64,000 nt of DNA from Alligator mississippiensis (Eukaryota; Chordata; Crocodylia; Alligatoridae), in assembly GCF_030867095.1 (NCBI RefSeq), contig NC_081826.1:41146001-41210000 (forward strand), given 5' to 3'. A model generated the notes under the pieces. That model was given only the letters and a program-made list of their open reading frames with translations, was not told the DNA's origin and did not search any database. The position numbers were made by a program, and so were the translations under genes. Numbering within the stretch: position 1 is the stretch's first letter; each line of letters opens with the position of its first letter. Positions 22,553 through 34,512 of this stretch are shown one piece after another.

Positions 22553-25434
22553 CCCCCCCAGACAATCAAGAGCCATTCCTACTGTCTGTTTCAAATCCAG
22601 GTAAAATGTAGTCTCACATTTACACATCTCTTTTTCACTGTCATTAAGTTAGATTTTTTCTCTTATATAAATAATATTTAGTATAGAGTTAGTGTCATCT
22701 TATACCAAATACCCAACACTGGGAGATTACTTTCCCAGCTTTCAAATAATCCATTCCTTGGGTAAGTGTTATCACACAGTGCACTGTTTTAGCAAGATTA
22801 TTATTTCTCTTCATTTTTATTTACATTAAATATGAAACATCATCCCTGGAGAAGTTATTAGTGCTTCCTATAAAAAGGTACGGATTCCTATACATGGAAG
22901 AATAAAACAAGTACTTAGAATTTCATAAACACACAGAGCAAAGTTGTATAATTAATGCCACACTTCCCCATCATCACAACCATAAAATAAATTCTGGGAC
23001 ACATAATTAATACATTTATAACTCTAGTTCAATAGTTTAATTGAATTGCAGCATTCTACCTGATGAATAAGTGCAGCACTAACTTGGGTACATTCTGTCC
23101 TTTTTCTGTTTACAGGCTGTAAGTTCTCTCTGAACTAGAGTTTACAGGAACAGTTTTGTCCCTTGGGATAAGAGATATGTTTTAAAGATACAGAAGCTTG
23201 CTTGTCTTGTGGATTTGGGGTTATTAATGAATGTTATTGGCTTTAATACATATTTCCTCTTTCATTTTTATACTTGGCAAGCTGCGTAAGGCCTCAAATC
23301 ATCTGTTTAAATTGCCAGGGCTCCAACCATATTGCTTGCTAATCAGCTTCATTGAAAGAGTATTTCTTTTTTAAGGCTGTATACCCTTACATGACAGAAT
23401 GGTCACCAGGAAACATTTTGTGTTAAATCTCAGTTCATAAACTGGGTGTATGCTATCTGAAAAACACCTTTTGTTATAGGCTGGTTTGCTGACCCATAGG
23501 ATTGCCTGAGGAAAAGTTAATTGCAAAACCCTATGCCATTGGTCTGTGTGTAACTGCAGATGGGAGTCCCCATGACCTTTCACTATAGGACCACAGCAGA
23601 AAAATGCCTTTATAATAAGCCCCCCTATAACTGGTCTATGGAAATGCCTTCTAGTGACAGAAAGTAGGGTGATACCGTATAACTCATTCAGAGGGGTGCA
23701 AGTTTTTGTAGGCTACAGTCTGCTTTATCACCAGATACTATGAATGGACTTGCAGACACCAGGGATAATAAACAGAAAGAAATTTTTTAATAAAAGGTAA
23801 GGAACCTTTTAATAAAAAGGTTAGACAAAAGGGGAGGAAAAGAGGGGGCATTGCTAAGAGAGGCAAAAGTGGGTTGAAGAAATCAAAAGTGGTAAGCACA
23901 GTTAACCCACTGTGGGACATAGGGGTTATGAAAGCTAATCCAGGTAATGGGATAAGAATCCAGAGTCTCTGTTTGAGACCATGCTTAATGTAATCCAGTC
24001 TGTGAATAATTTTTTGTTCTGCCATTTCATGTTCAAGTTTGTTGAACCCATCACCCTGTACTTGATCTGTCACCACCATTACCACTCCTTGCCCCCAGGC
24101 CAGATCCAGCCTGGGCAATGGGGTGAGTGCACTAGAAACATCAGGCCTGTATTACAACAATGGTCAGAGGTTTGTGCAGGTTTTTATGTCACAGCAGTTA
24201 GAATACACGAGCCCTGAGTACACTGGTTATTTCAGAACACTAGTACACTGAGTAAACTTGTACTTACCCTGAATGTGGAAGCCACAATAGCCATTAATTT
24301 TTCTATTGTAGGCAGGCCAGTGATACTGTAATTTAGATAAACTATCTGAAGTGCCATGAGAGCAGAAGAAAGATGGACACAGAAGGAATAAATATTACCA
24401 GAGATTTACATCAGAAATCTTCCCCCAACCTAATATGCAAATTATTGACATAGATCAGGTGTACATCATATAATCATCTTCCTACTGTTCTTTCTCCTTC
24501 CTGCTTTCACCTCTTCTTTCTTTCCTGTCTGTTGTTCTTTCCCCCGTCTCCTATTAATAGGTTTTCTGCTTCAGTGTGTTCTCTCTCCTTGTACTTGCAT
24601 TGAAACCATGAGTACGGTCACTTCATTGGTGGCCCCTATTCCAATTTTGTTACATTGCTGCTGCTAATACATCGGAAAAGCTGGTTGGCTCCCAGGAGGC
24701 CATATTTCAAAGGATATAACTGCCCTGTGGTTAAGTTTGCCGAAGTTTATACACAGAACCACATCAGGCATTTTCCCTACAAGGCAAAATACTTCTACCT
24801 CATGATTTTGGAGTCAGAATCAAGAACATTGGGTGATGAAATTACACGAAAAATGCACACCATCCTTGAGGTTTTGCTACCATGACAATAAATCATTCTA
24901 TAGCCAAAGGTGCTCTGGGGTCAGCTTTGGCTCCCTTTGGGATTTCCAGTGAGGTAATCTGAGTTTACTGTTTGACTTGTGCTGAAATGAGAAACAGGAG
25001 TGAGGCTGAAATGATCAAACAAGGTCGCTGTGGTCAGGTCTTATTTTAAGATTGGTGGTGCTGCCATACTTGAACTCTTTAAAAAGTGGTTAGATTGGTC
25101 ACCTTTCAGTTTTATTCATCTGACAACTTTACACTGGAAATATTGCTGTTTAGATATAAGTTCTGGGATTTGGGGTCCTGCACGCTGCTCTTTCATTTGC
25201 CCACCATGGGCTCTGGATATGTTGGTGTAATTATCTGTGGAAAGTTGGAGATCAGCAGATGAAAAATACTCAAAAAGTGAAAATGTAAAAAAAGAAAAGA
25301 ATTAATGAATATGTTCAGGTAACTTCCTGGTGTCACGTGACAGTAAATACTAAAAGAAGCCAATGGTCATGCAGCAGGCCAGGACCCAGAGGAGCAAGAG
25401 GGCATGAGATGAGTCAGTCCATGTGCAGGCACCA
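22553..25434. other. no recognised feature
   Basis: Unique-looking sequence with short frames only. Confidence 0.45.
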
Positions 25435-26287
25435 GGGCTATGTACAGACATTTGGGGAGGTTAGGAAGAGGTTATTTTGAATTAAAAATAGCCACCTGAT
25501 CCAACATAAATTGGGATGTGAGGGTTTAGGGGGCAAGTGGGGTCTGTGGGGGGAATCAGGGACATTATGGGAGGGGGTCTAGTGGGGTCAGTGGGGATAT
25601 GGTTGAGTCCAGAAGGGTTTGGCAGGATTAGAGGGCGCTAGCAGAACCCTCAGGGGTGTTGTGGGGGAAAGGCGGGGCTTTCTCCCCCCTCAGACCAGGG
25701 GCTATTTTTAGCCCACCAACCCCTCCCCCACCCCCATACAAACTGTTCTGGCAAACCAGCCTCCTGATCCTACCTGCCTCTTCCCACCCTGACTTACTTT
25801 GCTCCTGGCACCAGCAAATGCTAGTAAAACCAGCACCAGGAACAGCTTGTGGAATCAGGGGTTTGGTGGGCTCAGGGGGAGGGGCTAGCTGGTCTGTAAG
25901 TGGGTGGTCGTCCATCTAGGGGAGGGGTGGTCTCAGGGGGCTAACCATAGTCTTGTGCCAGGGAGGGGGGTGGTAGGAAAAGAGCAGCCCTGGTGCTAAG
26001 GCCTGCAGCTGGGTTTCCTAGCCCCAGGGCTATGCTTAGAACTGTACAGAAGTTCATTTAGATCAGTCTCACCTGACTCCATCTAAGTTAGACTACCTTG
26101 GAGGTACAGTTAACTTAATAGGGTGGGCCATTTCTAGATGGTCTAACCTTCCTGAACTTCTGTACAGTTTGCAGTTAGATTGACCTAAATGGGGATCTAA
26201 TTGTAGTGTTCACACCTGGATGAGCTAGATTAGATCAGGTGGCCATTTTTAATGCAGTCTACCCACCCCAAATGTCTGTATGTACCC
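25435..26287. mobile_element. 853-bp TIR DNA element, hAT-like
   Basis: The left end is GGGCTATGTACAGACATTTG and the right end, reverse-complemented, is GGGTACATACAGACATTTGG: about 23 bp of inverted repeat with only a few mismatches. The interior has GGGG-rich sequence and further inverted pieces (GAACTGTACAGAAGTTCA and TGAACTTCTGTACAG). A related right half lies near 45400-45855. No transposase and no clear target duplication. Confidence 0.65.
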
Positions 26288-26821
26288 TAGGATGAACAAG
26301 AAAAAAGGAATTTATACAAAAATACATCAGTTCAGGTATTAAGTCAGTGACATTAATTCCCTAAGTAGTGACTCTTGAAGAGAAACAGCTTGCTCTGAAG
26401 CAACAAAGTGATGTTTTGAAGTAGACAAAGAATGACATTCCCAAGCAAGACCTTGCCAAGTCCTGAAGCAGTTCTAAAGAAGAATAGTGATTACATGAAA
26501 ATAAGGGTTTACAAGTGAACTACTGAGTATAGTTGTGCAGTTAACTGATTTTTTTGGGTTTTTAGCTGTTGTGAAAAGATTAAAAATATATTATCTCAGG
26601 TTAACCCAAAATAAATAGGTTTATTTATTTATTTTTGCTTTTTGGCAAACTCAGAAGCTGAAAATAAGTAATTCCAAGTGGTATAAACGGTCCTGTTTAA
26701 TCTGAACCATTTTTTTTATTCAAGTGTTTTTTGTAAATATTGGAAAAAACAGAAGTCAAAGAAAGTTTTGAACAAAAAGTAATTTTGAATCAAAATATTG
26801 AAAGTGTTTTTATCTGAAAAT
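26288..26821. other. no recognised feature
   Basis: AT-rich spacer. Its last bases (26822-26826, ATCAA) are the left duplication of the next LTR. Confidence 0.5.
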
Positions 26822-26826
26822 ATCAA

Positions 26827-27667
26827 TGTAGCAGGACACTAAGGTGCCTGCTACTTGGAGAGCCGGGATAACTCCTCAGGTGCTGGTTGCTGAGGCAACT
26901 AGGGGGAACTAGTGACCCACACCTTCCCAGTCAGCTGACAAGAAGGGGCAGGGCCTGGCTCCTATATAAATCACAGGCGGGAGGCCAGGAGGCAGTTCCC
27001 TGCTGGCAGACAAGGGGAAAGGAGATCTGCCTGAGTGAGCAGAGGGAAGATCCCTGAATCCATCAACCATTTGAGATGGGTAAAGGATGGAGCACCCTAG
27101 GGGTGGTTGGATTAATGTTATAGCCAGATGGCTGGAGTTTGTGTTGTAGCCCAGGGGCTTGTGTTTTGTTTGCTGTTTGTAACCGGCGGTTTGGGTGAGG
27201 CTAAGAGGGGATGGAGGAGGCCTCATAGGGGACCCGTAGCAATATGGGAACCCTAGCCCCAGAGAGAGGGGGGGGCAGCAAGAAGCCCCAGAAAGAGGAG
27301 GCAGCAATTGCCGAGTGCCAGAGACGGCGCCGTGTGAGACAGAGCCGTGGAGAGCCCGAGCACCAGAGAGGGTGCAGAGAGGGACCGAACAACGTCAGCT
27401 ACATCTGTGAGGCTTGGGGCGTGGTACAGGGGTGGTTGGAGCCATGCATAGCCCATAAGGCTGTGGTGCATAGAACACCCAGTACAGGAACTGGACGAGT
27501 GATAACAGGAGAACCCTGGCCAAGAGGATGAAGGGCCCCCTCCCTATAAAATACATATGACATCGAAGTCATGGTGGGCAAGGATTTGAGGGTGCTTGTC
27601 GGCAACTTGGCACAGTAAAGGAGGCAGCAGGGGAGAACATGGCTACCCTGATCGCCCTCTTGTTACA
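26827..27667 (+). mobile_element. solo LTR, family 1, with perfect 5-bp TSD
   Basis: It starts TGTAGCAGGACACTAAGG and ends GCCCTCTTGTTACA, the TG...CA form of an LTR. It is flanked by ATCAA at 26822-26826 and ATCAA at 27668-27672. It is homologous end to end with 47605-48611 on the other strand: shared blocks are GTCAGCTGAC, GGGGCAGGGCCT, TAAAGGATGGAGCA, GGCGGTTTGGGTGAGGCTA and GAGGAGGCCTCATAGGGGAC. A TATATAAA box lies 140 bp in. No gag or pol flanks it, so it is a solo LTR left by recombination. A 5-bp duplication fits ERV3/ERVL-like or Ty3/Gypsy elements. Confidence 0.88.
26963..26970 (+). promoter_or_regulatory. TATA box of the LTR
   Basis: TATATAAA lies downstream of a GGGGCAGGGCCTGGCTCC GC-rich block. 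The second family member has TATAAA at the matching place (plus-strand 48453-48458, read on minus), so the site is conserved between copies. Confidence 0.6.
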
Positions 27668-27672
27668 ATCAA

Positions 27673-29077
27673 CATGGCATTGTTTTCATTTTCAGGTCTC
27701 CCCCCTTTTATTTTTACTAAAATAAAACAAAGCTACGGAATGTTTGTATGCTGTAGAACCTACACATTTTACCACCTCCTCTCTCCCCACCTCCCCCCGC
27801 AAAGACAGAAAGAAATAGTGTAGATGAAAAGTATTATCCAGCTCTAGTGTTTAGAAATGCTAACTATTTGAAAGAATTGGTGATAATGCCATTTTTCTGG
27901 AACATAATTTTTTTTGTTTCAACATTTGTTCTGCTTTAATGCATTAAAAGTTCTCCCAGCTCCTGCCATTGCACTGACAGGTAAAGTACACTTCTTTATT
28001 AGCTTTGTTTAGGGGATCAAAGAGGGCATCTTTCTTTTTGCATACAGATAAATATCTCTCTCATATAATATTAGTGTCCAGAAGGCTAGACCCAATGATT
28101 CAGCTCCTGTATAAACTAAGCTTTAGAATGGCATGAATTTTATCTCTGCCTTTCATGTCATTCTTTCTTTGCTGTAACATCATCAATCAGTCAGATTGCT
28201 CTCATAGTTCATTTTGTTACCATGGTAATTCTTTCTTACAAAGTTAAAAATACTATCCCTATTCTGCTGCTGAAATTTGGAGAGAACAGGACCTGTACAA
28301 ATGCCTATCAGCGCTCTATGTGTAAAAGCAGTTATGCAAGAAAGAATATCCATTTGCTTTGTTCTGGTTACTGAAGACAATAAAGGGAGTGCCCACAGCA
28401 TTGTTCTTGTGGAAATCAGAGAATTATACAGCACAGTTCTTAGCCTTAAATTGCTGACTAGTCAGAAGTAAAATATTCTGCAAGAATGATACTTGCAAAT
28501 TCTGAGATTCTTTAGGGAAATCAAGGAAATAGGTATTATAATACAGTAAAGACAAAAGATATCACCCATTTCAGTTGAAAAGAAAGAATTAAGCAAGATC
28601 CTTGCAAAACTGCTACTGTAACCTACAGATTCAAGAGAGACACAAGGCTGATTCTTTCCAGTTTGCACATCCCTCAAGTGTTTTGATTATTTTAAGTCAC
28701 ATTGTTTTAGATGCATGGTAATTTATTGGTACTGGTTCTGTAGCAGAAAGCCCCTTTTCCTCTTGCCTGCAGTTGCTCTCCCCTCCTTGGATATGTTTTT
28801 CCTCTTCTAACTTTTCTTCCTTCCTCTTTCTTTCACTTTAAGATAAGGAATTGTGTTTTGAAATGTGTATATGTGCATTTTGTATCTCCCCTTGTATTTT
28901 GGCATTTTTATCTATTTGTGTGCCATGGCATTACTTTTGTAGCTTATATTTTATACTCCTCACCTTTCAACTAAATGTGTTTAGTTTCATAAGTGAGTTA
29001 TACATTGTAATAATGTTAACAAGGGCAGGAATCAAACTGCTCTTTCCTGTATCAGGCTGGCCCCTGAGAGTAAATCA
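27673..29077. other. no recognised feature
   Basis: Unique-looking AT-rich DNA with no supported gene. Confidence 0.45.
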
Positions 29078-29082
29078 GTGAT

Positions 29083-29749
29083 TGAATGTGTAACACGGTA
29101 GCAGGCAGCAATTAACACCTAGGAAACTGCAGATCAACGAACAATGTAACAACCGGGAAATCTCTAAACGTCACTGATCAAAGGCTAGAAGCCCTGGCCT
29201 GAGTTAATCAACACCGGGGACCAACTTTTGGGCTGAATATCTCCAGATCAACCACTCCCAGAGCCCTATTCAAAGTTCATCAACGGACTCCCAAACCTGC
29301 ACGTACGTGTGGACGACCCCTGGGGCTGACAGATACCATCCAGTAGCCACCGAGGGGGGAAGTCCCACGAGGGTCAACAACCCCTGGATTGGGCAAACCT
29401 GAAAACTGGGGAGTCACCAAAATCTGCCAAGAACAGATAAAAAGCAGTGAAAAGTGACCCTCAGGGGCGCCCTCTTGATCTCCAACTTGACCAACACCCG
29501 ACCTGTCCAGCCAGAAGGACCAGCCGGCGACCCCTTTCTGGAAGATAACAACACGCTGAAAGAAGCCTCAACGACAGACTCCAACGCCTATGCCTGACTC
29601 TTGTAGCTTGCTACTGTGCGTGTGCGTGTGTGTGTATGTGTAAGGACCAGCCCCAAGGTTTATGATTTAACTCATTACAGTGTTTCAACCTGCCTAATAA
29701 ACCAGAATTTTAAGGATCCCGAGTTGGACATTTGTAGCCAACAGTTCCA
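29083..29749 (+). mobile_element. candidate solo LTR with polyadenylation signal
   Basis: The element reads TGAATGTGTAACACGG at the start and ...GTTCCA at the end. It is flanked by GTGAT (29078-29082) and GTGAG (29750-29754), a 4/5 duplication. An AATAAA signal lies at 29696-29701, about 50 bp from the 3' end, and a GATAAAAAGC TATA-like site near 29437. A slightly different start (TGTAACACGG, 29089) is possible. A (GT)n stretch sits at 29621-29641. No internal retroviral sequence adjoins it. Confidence 0.55.
29696..29701 (+). promoter_or_regulatory. AATAAA polyadenylation signal of the LTR
   Basis: Canonical hexamer placed where an LTR R region would carry it, followed by a T-rich/G-rich stretch. 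Confidence 0.5.
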
Positions 29750-29754
29750 GTGAG

Positions 29755-31924
29755 TTCACTTTAAAAAGTTCACTATAAAAAGAGAGGTACATGTATTCAC
29801 TTTAAAAAGAATCACCATACCATGTGAAGCACTAGAAAAATGCAGTTTGGAATATAGCAAGATTTCAAAGTAATTCACAATTTAGTGTGGAGTTTTATGC
29901 TGGGTTTATGCCTCATAATACCAAAGAGCTCAAGTGTCTCATCATAAAGCAGATTCATGCAGGCAATAGTCTAAATAAACCTGGATAATGAGGAATGATA
30001 TGTAGTTTGGGGCTTGGTTGTTTTAATTTTCAACTGTTTGTGAATGCTGGGATATGGTTTTTATTGCTAATCTTTTTATTTCCCTATTGCCTCAAGGCCT
30101 AATTTGCTAAAGGCTGCATTTGATTTTAGAGTGAGGGAAACAATTTCATTCATTGATATAAACTCAGTCTGCCAGTACATTGCCCAAGTAGTATAATGTA
30201 TGTGTTGGAGGAAGTGACCGTCCACCAATGTACAGCACAGGCAAAACATAACTTTTGCAGGATCCTGGTTGATGCTTATCCTCAGGTTTTATAGCAACTA
30301 AGTGTCAATTCAAACATGTCTGTGGCTGCTGCAAATTTATCAGGAGAGTGTGTGTAGATCCTAAGTCTGGGTTATGCGCCCTAATTTGTAGACTTTTGCT
30401 GGAATATCCTCAGGAACTGGAGCTTTTCCATTTTTCAACCTCAACACAGGACCCAGGACTTCTTCAATAGCAGGCTTGTGAGCTAAGGCATCAATACATC
30501 TTGCCCAAGTTATGTTGAGCAATGCATCGTCAGCAACATTAGCCCAAGTATTAGAAAAATAATCTTCAAAATGCTGCTGCCATTACAGTTGGCTACTGAC
30601 AAGGTCAGTAATCACTCAGCACCTGATAATTTCTACCTTTCAGTATGCATCAGTGTATCATGTATATGTCATGTATATCAGCATACAGTTCACTTGCTTT
30701 GGCATTCCACCAGCTGTCCAATTCTATAAAATGTGGGACATAAGCTTCTCTCTTTAAAAATCTCTGATAAATTACTGTGTAATACCACTAATTGAAAGGG
30801 GAATTAGGGGTGTCGAGACATTTTCAATGGATTGTCCTTCTTTTATGTAATTTCTTTTGAAAGATTAATGAAATGTAGACATAAATGCAAGGTGTAATTT
30901 GTTAGGTAAATAATTAGTTACAGATGTAAAGTATTTTAAAGATAAGCTTGGGTGAATTCCTTTATATTAACTGTTCAAAATCCAAGAAATCAGTGGTATT
31001 AATAACTCTATGGAGTATCTTCCTCTAGCCTCTTTATCATCTTTTAAAAAAAAATTGTATGTTTATTGACTCATTCTTCTTTTCTAAACTTCCTGAATAA
31101 CTGTTTCAGGAGAGTTCTTGATAGAACTTCTGTTTCTTGGAATAGTCTTCTGAGATGAATCTTCTCTTCTTGCCTCTTGTGACCTTCAGTCTGGAGTCAG
31201 TAATGCAGCTTTGTTGGCAGATAAAACATCAATCAAATTTTCTCCATTTTCAGATCTTGTATTCTTCTGCAGCATACAAAAGGCAGATTAATCCAAAATG
31301 GAATTGAGTAAAACTTCCTTCCTAGTCATAGCTTAGCAACTCATTTATTGCTGTTGTATCTGCATTTCTAATTAAGAATCCAATTTGTATAATGTAATGA
31401 GTTTTCTAGATGCAATTTTACTAACTGCTGGGGGTACCTTTATTGAACCATCACTACAGTAATGAGACAAATACTCTGTCATGTACAATAAAGAACCATT
31501 TAAAAGTGTCTTTTATTCTAAGCCAGCTAAATTCACAAGGGAGAATTTGGCTCAGTGTTGCAGATCTAAGTTTTAAGGAGCCTTGTACCTAGTGGAATTT
31601 ACAGTGTTTAGATTCTCTATGCAATGCACTGAGATAGTGAGTGACTAAGAATGGTATTAACAAAAGTCAGACACTGAGTGGGAAGCCAAATAAGCTTGTC
31701 AGCAGGAAATGCTGAGGACTAGGAGATGTGTCTAAAGCCCTGCACTTCAAAGAAAGTTGGATACATAACTCCAAGCTGGAGGAAGGTTCTTATATTTGCC
31801 CAGACTTCACATCCAGGAATCTTCTACTTGAATTGGACACCCAATCATTTCTTTCTTATTGGGGGAATTGCACTTTCCCATCCAAATCCAAACAGACCAG
31901 TGGTTGATATACTTACCTTAGAGA
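29755..31924. other. no recognised feature
   Basis: AT-rich unique sequence. Small tandem pieces (TCATGTATA near 30660-30680) only. Confidence 0.45.
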
Positions 31925-32159
31925 GAAAAGACTGAAGTTAAACTCCCAGCTTTGTCCTACTGCTTTTAAACTAATGTTTCCTGCAAGGCCGATGTCCCAA
32001 TCACTGAGCAACAAAATATTACAAGTGAGTGTCTTGCTTCCGTCTGTTGAAATCATTCTACTTAGCATGAAATATTTAAACATACATTAACATCAGAGAC
32101 TGGAATGTGACTCTCCAAGATGGATACCCTCATCACTGGGCTATAGAATCATTCACTCT
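31925..32159 (-). mobile_element. tRNA-like SINE remnant, left part
   Basis: The order CTCTCCAAGATGG, then CCCTCATCACTGGGCTATAGA and ATCATTCACTCT, resembles the antisense head of reptilian tRNA-derived SINEs. The sequence seems to resume (TCTCTCTGGCTCAGTG) right after the DNA element ending at 33267, as expected if that element jumped into it. Low-level match only. Confidence 0.4.
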
Positions 32160-33267
32160 GGCTAGGGACAGACATTACACATAAACCAGTTTAAGTGATC
32201 AGAAACTGGTTTAAACCTGTAACAAAATAGATGTTCACTGCACATAAACCAGTTTGAAAATGGCTGAAACTGGTTTGAGATAAACCTGGGTGAATGTAGT
32301 ATCAGACTTAACTGATTTGGGTCAAGCTGGTTTATTCAATGTCTGTCCCAGACCCCTTGCTGGTTTAAGATAAATCAGACTCCCCCAGCATCCCGGCATG
32401 CTCTCTGGGCTGGGTGGGGCTCTCTGTTTCACAGCAGGGCTGGCTCCTCCCCTCAGCTCCCTGGCTGAAGCTCCAGCAGAGACTGTAGGCACAGCAGGGT
32501 CTGCCTGACTTTCCCTTGCCCTACCCTCCCACCCACTGCTTGCTGCTGAAGCAGGAATCCCCTCCCTCCCTCCCATCTCCCACAGCATGGACCCCAGCCC
32601 CATGGACCCTAAGCATGTGGTATGCTAGCTAATGCTGAGAGGTGTCTGTGTGTGCATGTCTCCAATTTCACTAGGGCTAGGAACAGGCAGACAGAACAGT
32701 GACTGCTTAGGGCATTTTGGACAACAGGTCATCTGGTAAGCTGTTTAAGAAGAGTTTTAACTAATGGAGAGAGGCTACTCTTTTGCTGATGAGATAAATG
32801 CTGTTGTTAGCTCCCTGCTGGCTGGCTTGCTTGCCTGTCAGTTTGCTGCAGACAATATAAAGAAGCAGGGAGGGAGATTGAAAAGCTCTGTATCATCAGC
32901 AGATGCATGCACTACACACATCCCCTTGCCTCAAAGTGCTAGCAGGGGTCTGGCAACACTCCCGCCCCTTGAGCAGCCAGCAGGAAAAAGCCTGAGATGG
33001 TGCAGGCAGACCTCTCTAATCAGAGGTCCTGCTGGAGCCTGGCTATGTCCTTCCCTACCCCTCAGCTCAGTATTGTGCAAGGAAAGGGAGGGCTGCTTTA
33101 GTGCCCCCCGGCTTCTAGCCTGAGCCACTGCAGGCATGTGACTGAATTTCCTCAGTCCAGAGAGAATGTCTGTCCAATTACAAACCAGTTCAGCCTAGCC
33201 AGGTTAGACTAATCTGCAAAGATTGAATCAATTCAGGATTGGGCTTTTTGAATGTCTGTCCCTAGCC
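32160..33267. mobile_element. CTAGGGACAG-TIR DNA element, copy 2
   Basis: It starts GGCTAGGGACAGACATT and ends with the exact reverse complement AATGTCTGTCCCTAGCC, a perfect 17-bp TIR. TCT flanks it on both sides (32157-32159 and 33268-33270), a possible 3-bp duplication. Blocks such as ACATAAACCAGTTT, AAATGGCTGAAAC, GTAGTATCAGACTTAACT and TCAATTCAG are shared with 6676-7468. The middle encodes no transposase, so both copies are non-autonomous. Confidence 0.75.
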
Positions 33268-33480
33268 TCTCTCTCTGGCTCAGTGAACATTTAATTATCT
33301 ACACAAAACTGAACATCTTCCACAGGTGAGACTGTGAAACGGTCATCCCATGCCCAGTGACTAGGACATTCTCCTGGAAAATGAGAGGCTTGTTTTCAGA
33401 CTCATTCTGGAATAGGAAAGATTTGTATGTAGGTTCATCTCCCAAGTGAATTCTCAAACTACCGGGGCAGAGGATTTTAG
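33268..33480. mobile_element. tRNA-like SINE remnant, right part
   Basis: After the DNA element the sequence continues with TCTCTCTGGCTCAGTGAAC and further on CCCAGTGACTAGGACATTCT and CCTGG...GAGAGGCTTG, resembling a tRNA-related head with a loose B-box-like stretch. Orientation of the second module seems opposite to the first. Tentative. Confidence 0.35.
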
Positions 33481-33528
33481 GGCACAATAATAAGAAGCCA
33501 GAAGGCTTCTTTTACTTTAAGAGGAAAG

Positions 33529-34512
33529 TGTAGCCGGCTAAGCTGAATCTCGCAGGTCTGACAGCTAGGAAACAGGCTAGCTGCTAATGAAATGGCTGCC
33601 ACCAAACAGACCAGACAGGAAGGCATAGGCAGAAGTCAATCATAGGAAGGTAACTCAGCCTGGGGATGGAGGCAGAGCAGTAAAATGCACCAAGGGCAGT
33701 CAGTGAGGCAGCTTAGAAACAACAGACTGAAGACAAGAAGCTAAGGCCTAGCAGAAAGAACAGGTCATTAGGCACACTCCTGTGCGTGCTTGCAGAGTCA
33801 CATGACTGAATGGGGCAGGGTTTAGGAGACTCTTAAAGCCAGTGCCCAAGGCCAGGTTGGCAGTCTGAACTTATTAGCTACAGAGTGAAGAGCTCCTAAC
33901 TTGATATGTTGCCCTGGGACGCTTTGCTGAGTCCTGGAATGCATGGACCAGGGGGCTTGCAGGGCTGAGCTCTCCATAAGAGATGAGAGCTCCCCCAAAA
34001 GCCCCTCCATAAGAGATGAGAGCCCCTCCATAAGAGATAAGAGCTCCTGCCACACCCCACGCCTTTTTAAGCAGCTCAGGTGGTGGTGGCGGCGGCTCCT
34101 TTGTCTGCCACCACTGCAAACCCCCTCAAGAGTCTGAGTGTAATTTGAACCCTGGCCTGGACAATACCAGTAAGACATTGAATGCTTGCTGCAATGGGGA
34201 CAGGACCCATGGCAGGCAAGAAGCTTGTTAGACAGCCAGTTAGCTTGGAATTTTATTAGAGCCAGAGTGCCTATGTGTTTTGTTTGAGTTTCTACTGATG
34301 GACCAGGTTTGGGACTGCAGTGGAGGTCAGGAGGTCTCAGAGCACCAGGGAGGCACTAGAGGCTGTTGATTGCAGGAGCAGGGTGCAAGCTGCAGTGTAG
34401 CCCGAGACGGTAAGACTCAGGGCTGAGGGCAGGTGCCTTACAGAAAGCTGGGCAGGAACTGTATGACCATCAAAAAGCATCATGGCTGCCCCTGGGGTGC
34501 AGACCTGTTACA
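33529..34512 (+). mobile_element. candidate LTR related in layout to family 1
   Basis: It begins TGTAGCCGGCTAAGC and ends ACCTGTTACA, the same terminal pattern as the 26827 LTR (TGTAGC...GTTACA). A GGGGCAGGGTTTAGGAGACTC block followed by TTAAAGCC parallels the GGGGCAGGGCCTGGCTCC-TATATAAA promoter region of family 1. No target duplication was found (GAAAG against GGCAC). It contains a 19-bp minisatellite. Confidence 0.45.
33972..34046. repeat. 19-bp minisatellite, 3 copies
   Basis: CTCCATAAGAGATGAGAGC occurs at 33972 and 34005, and with one change at 34026, separated by C-rich spacers. Confidence 0.85.

Noticed and set aside
24655..24885. 76-codon frame near a CA-rich patch, considered as an exon
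   Set aside because: No acceptor/donor pair in phase, no recognised domain and no neighbouring exon.
33972..34046. Possible CRISPR-like array (19-bp repeats with spacers)
   Set aside because: Only three units, uneven short C-rich spacers and a vertebrate repeat context. It is a minisatellite.
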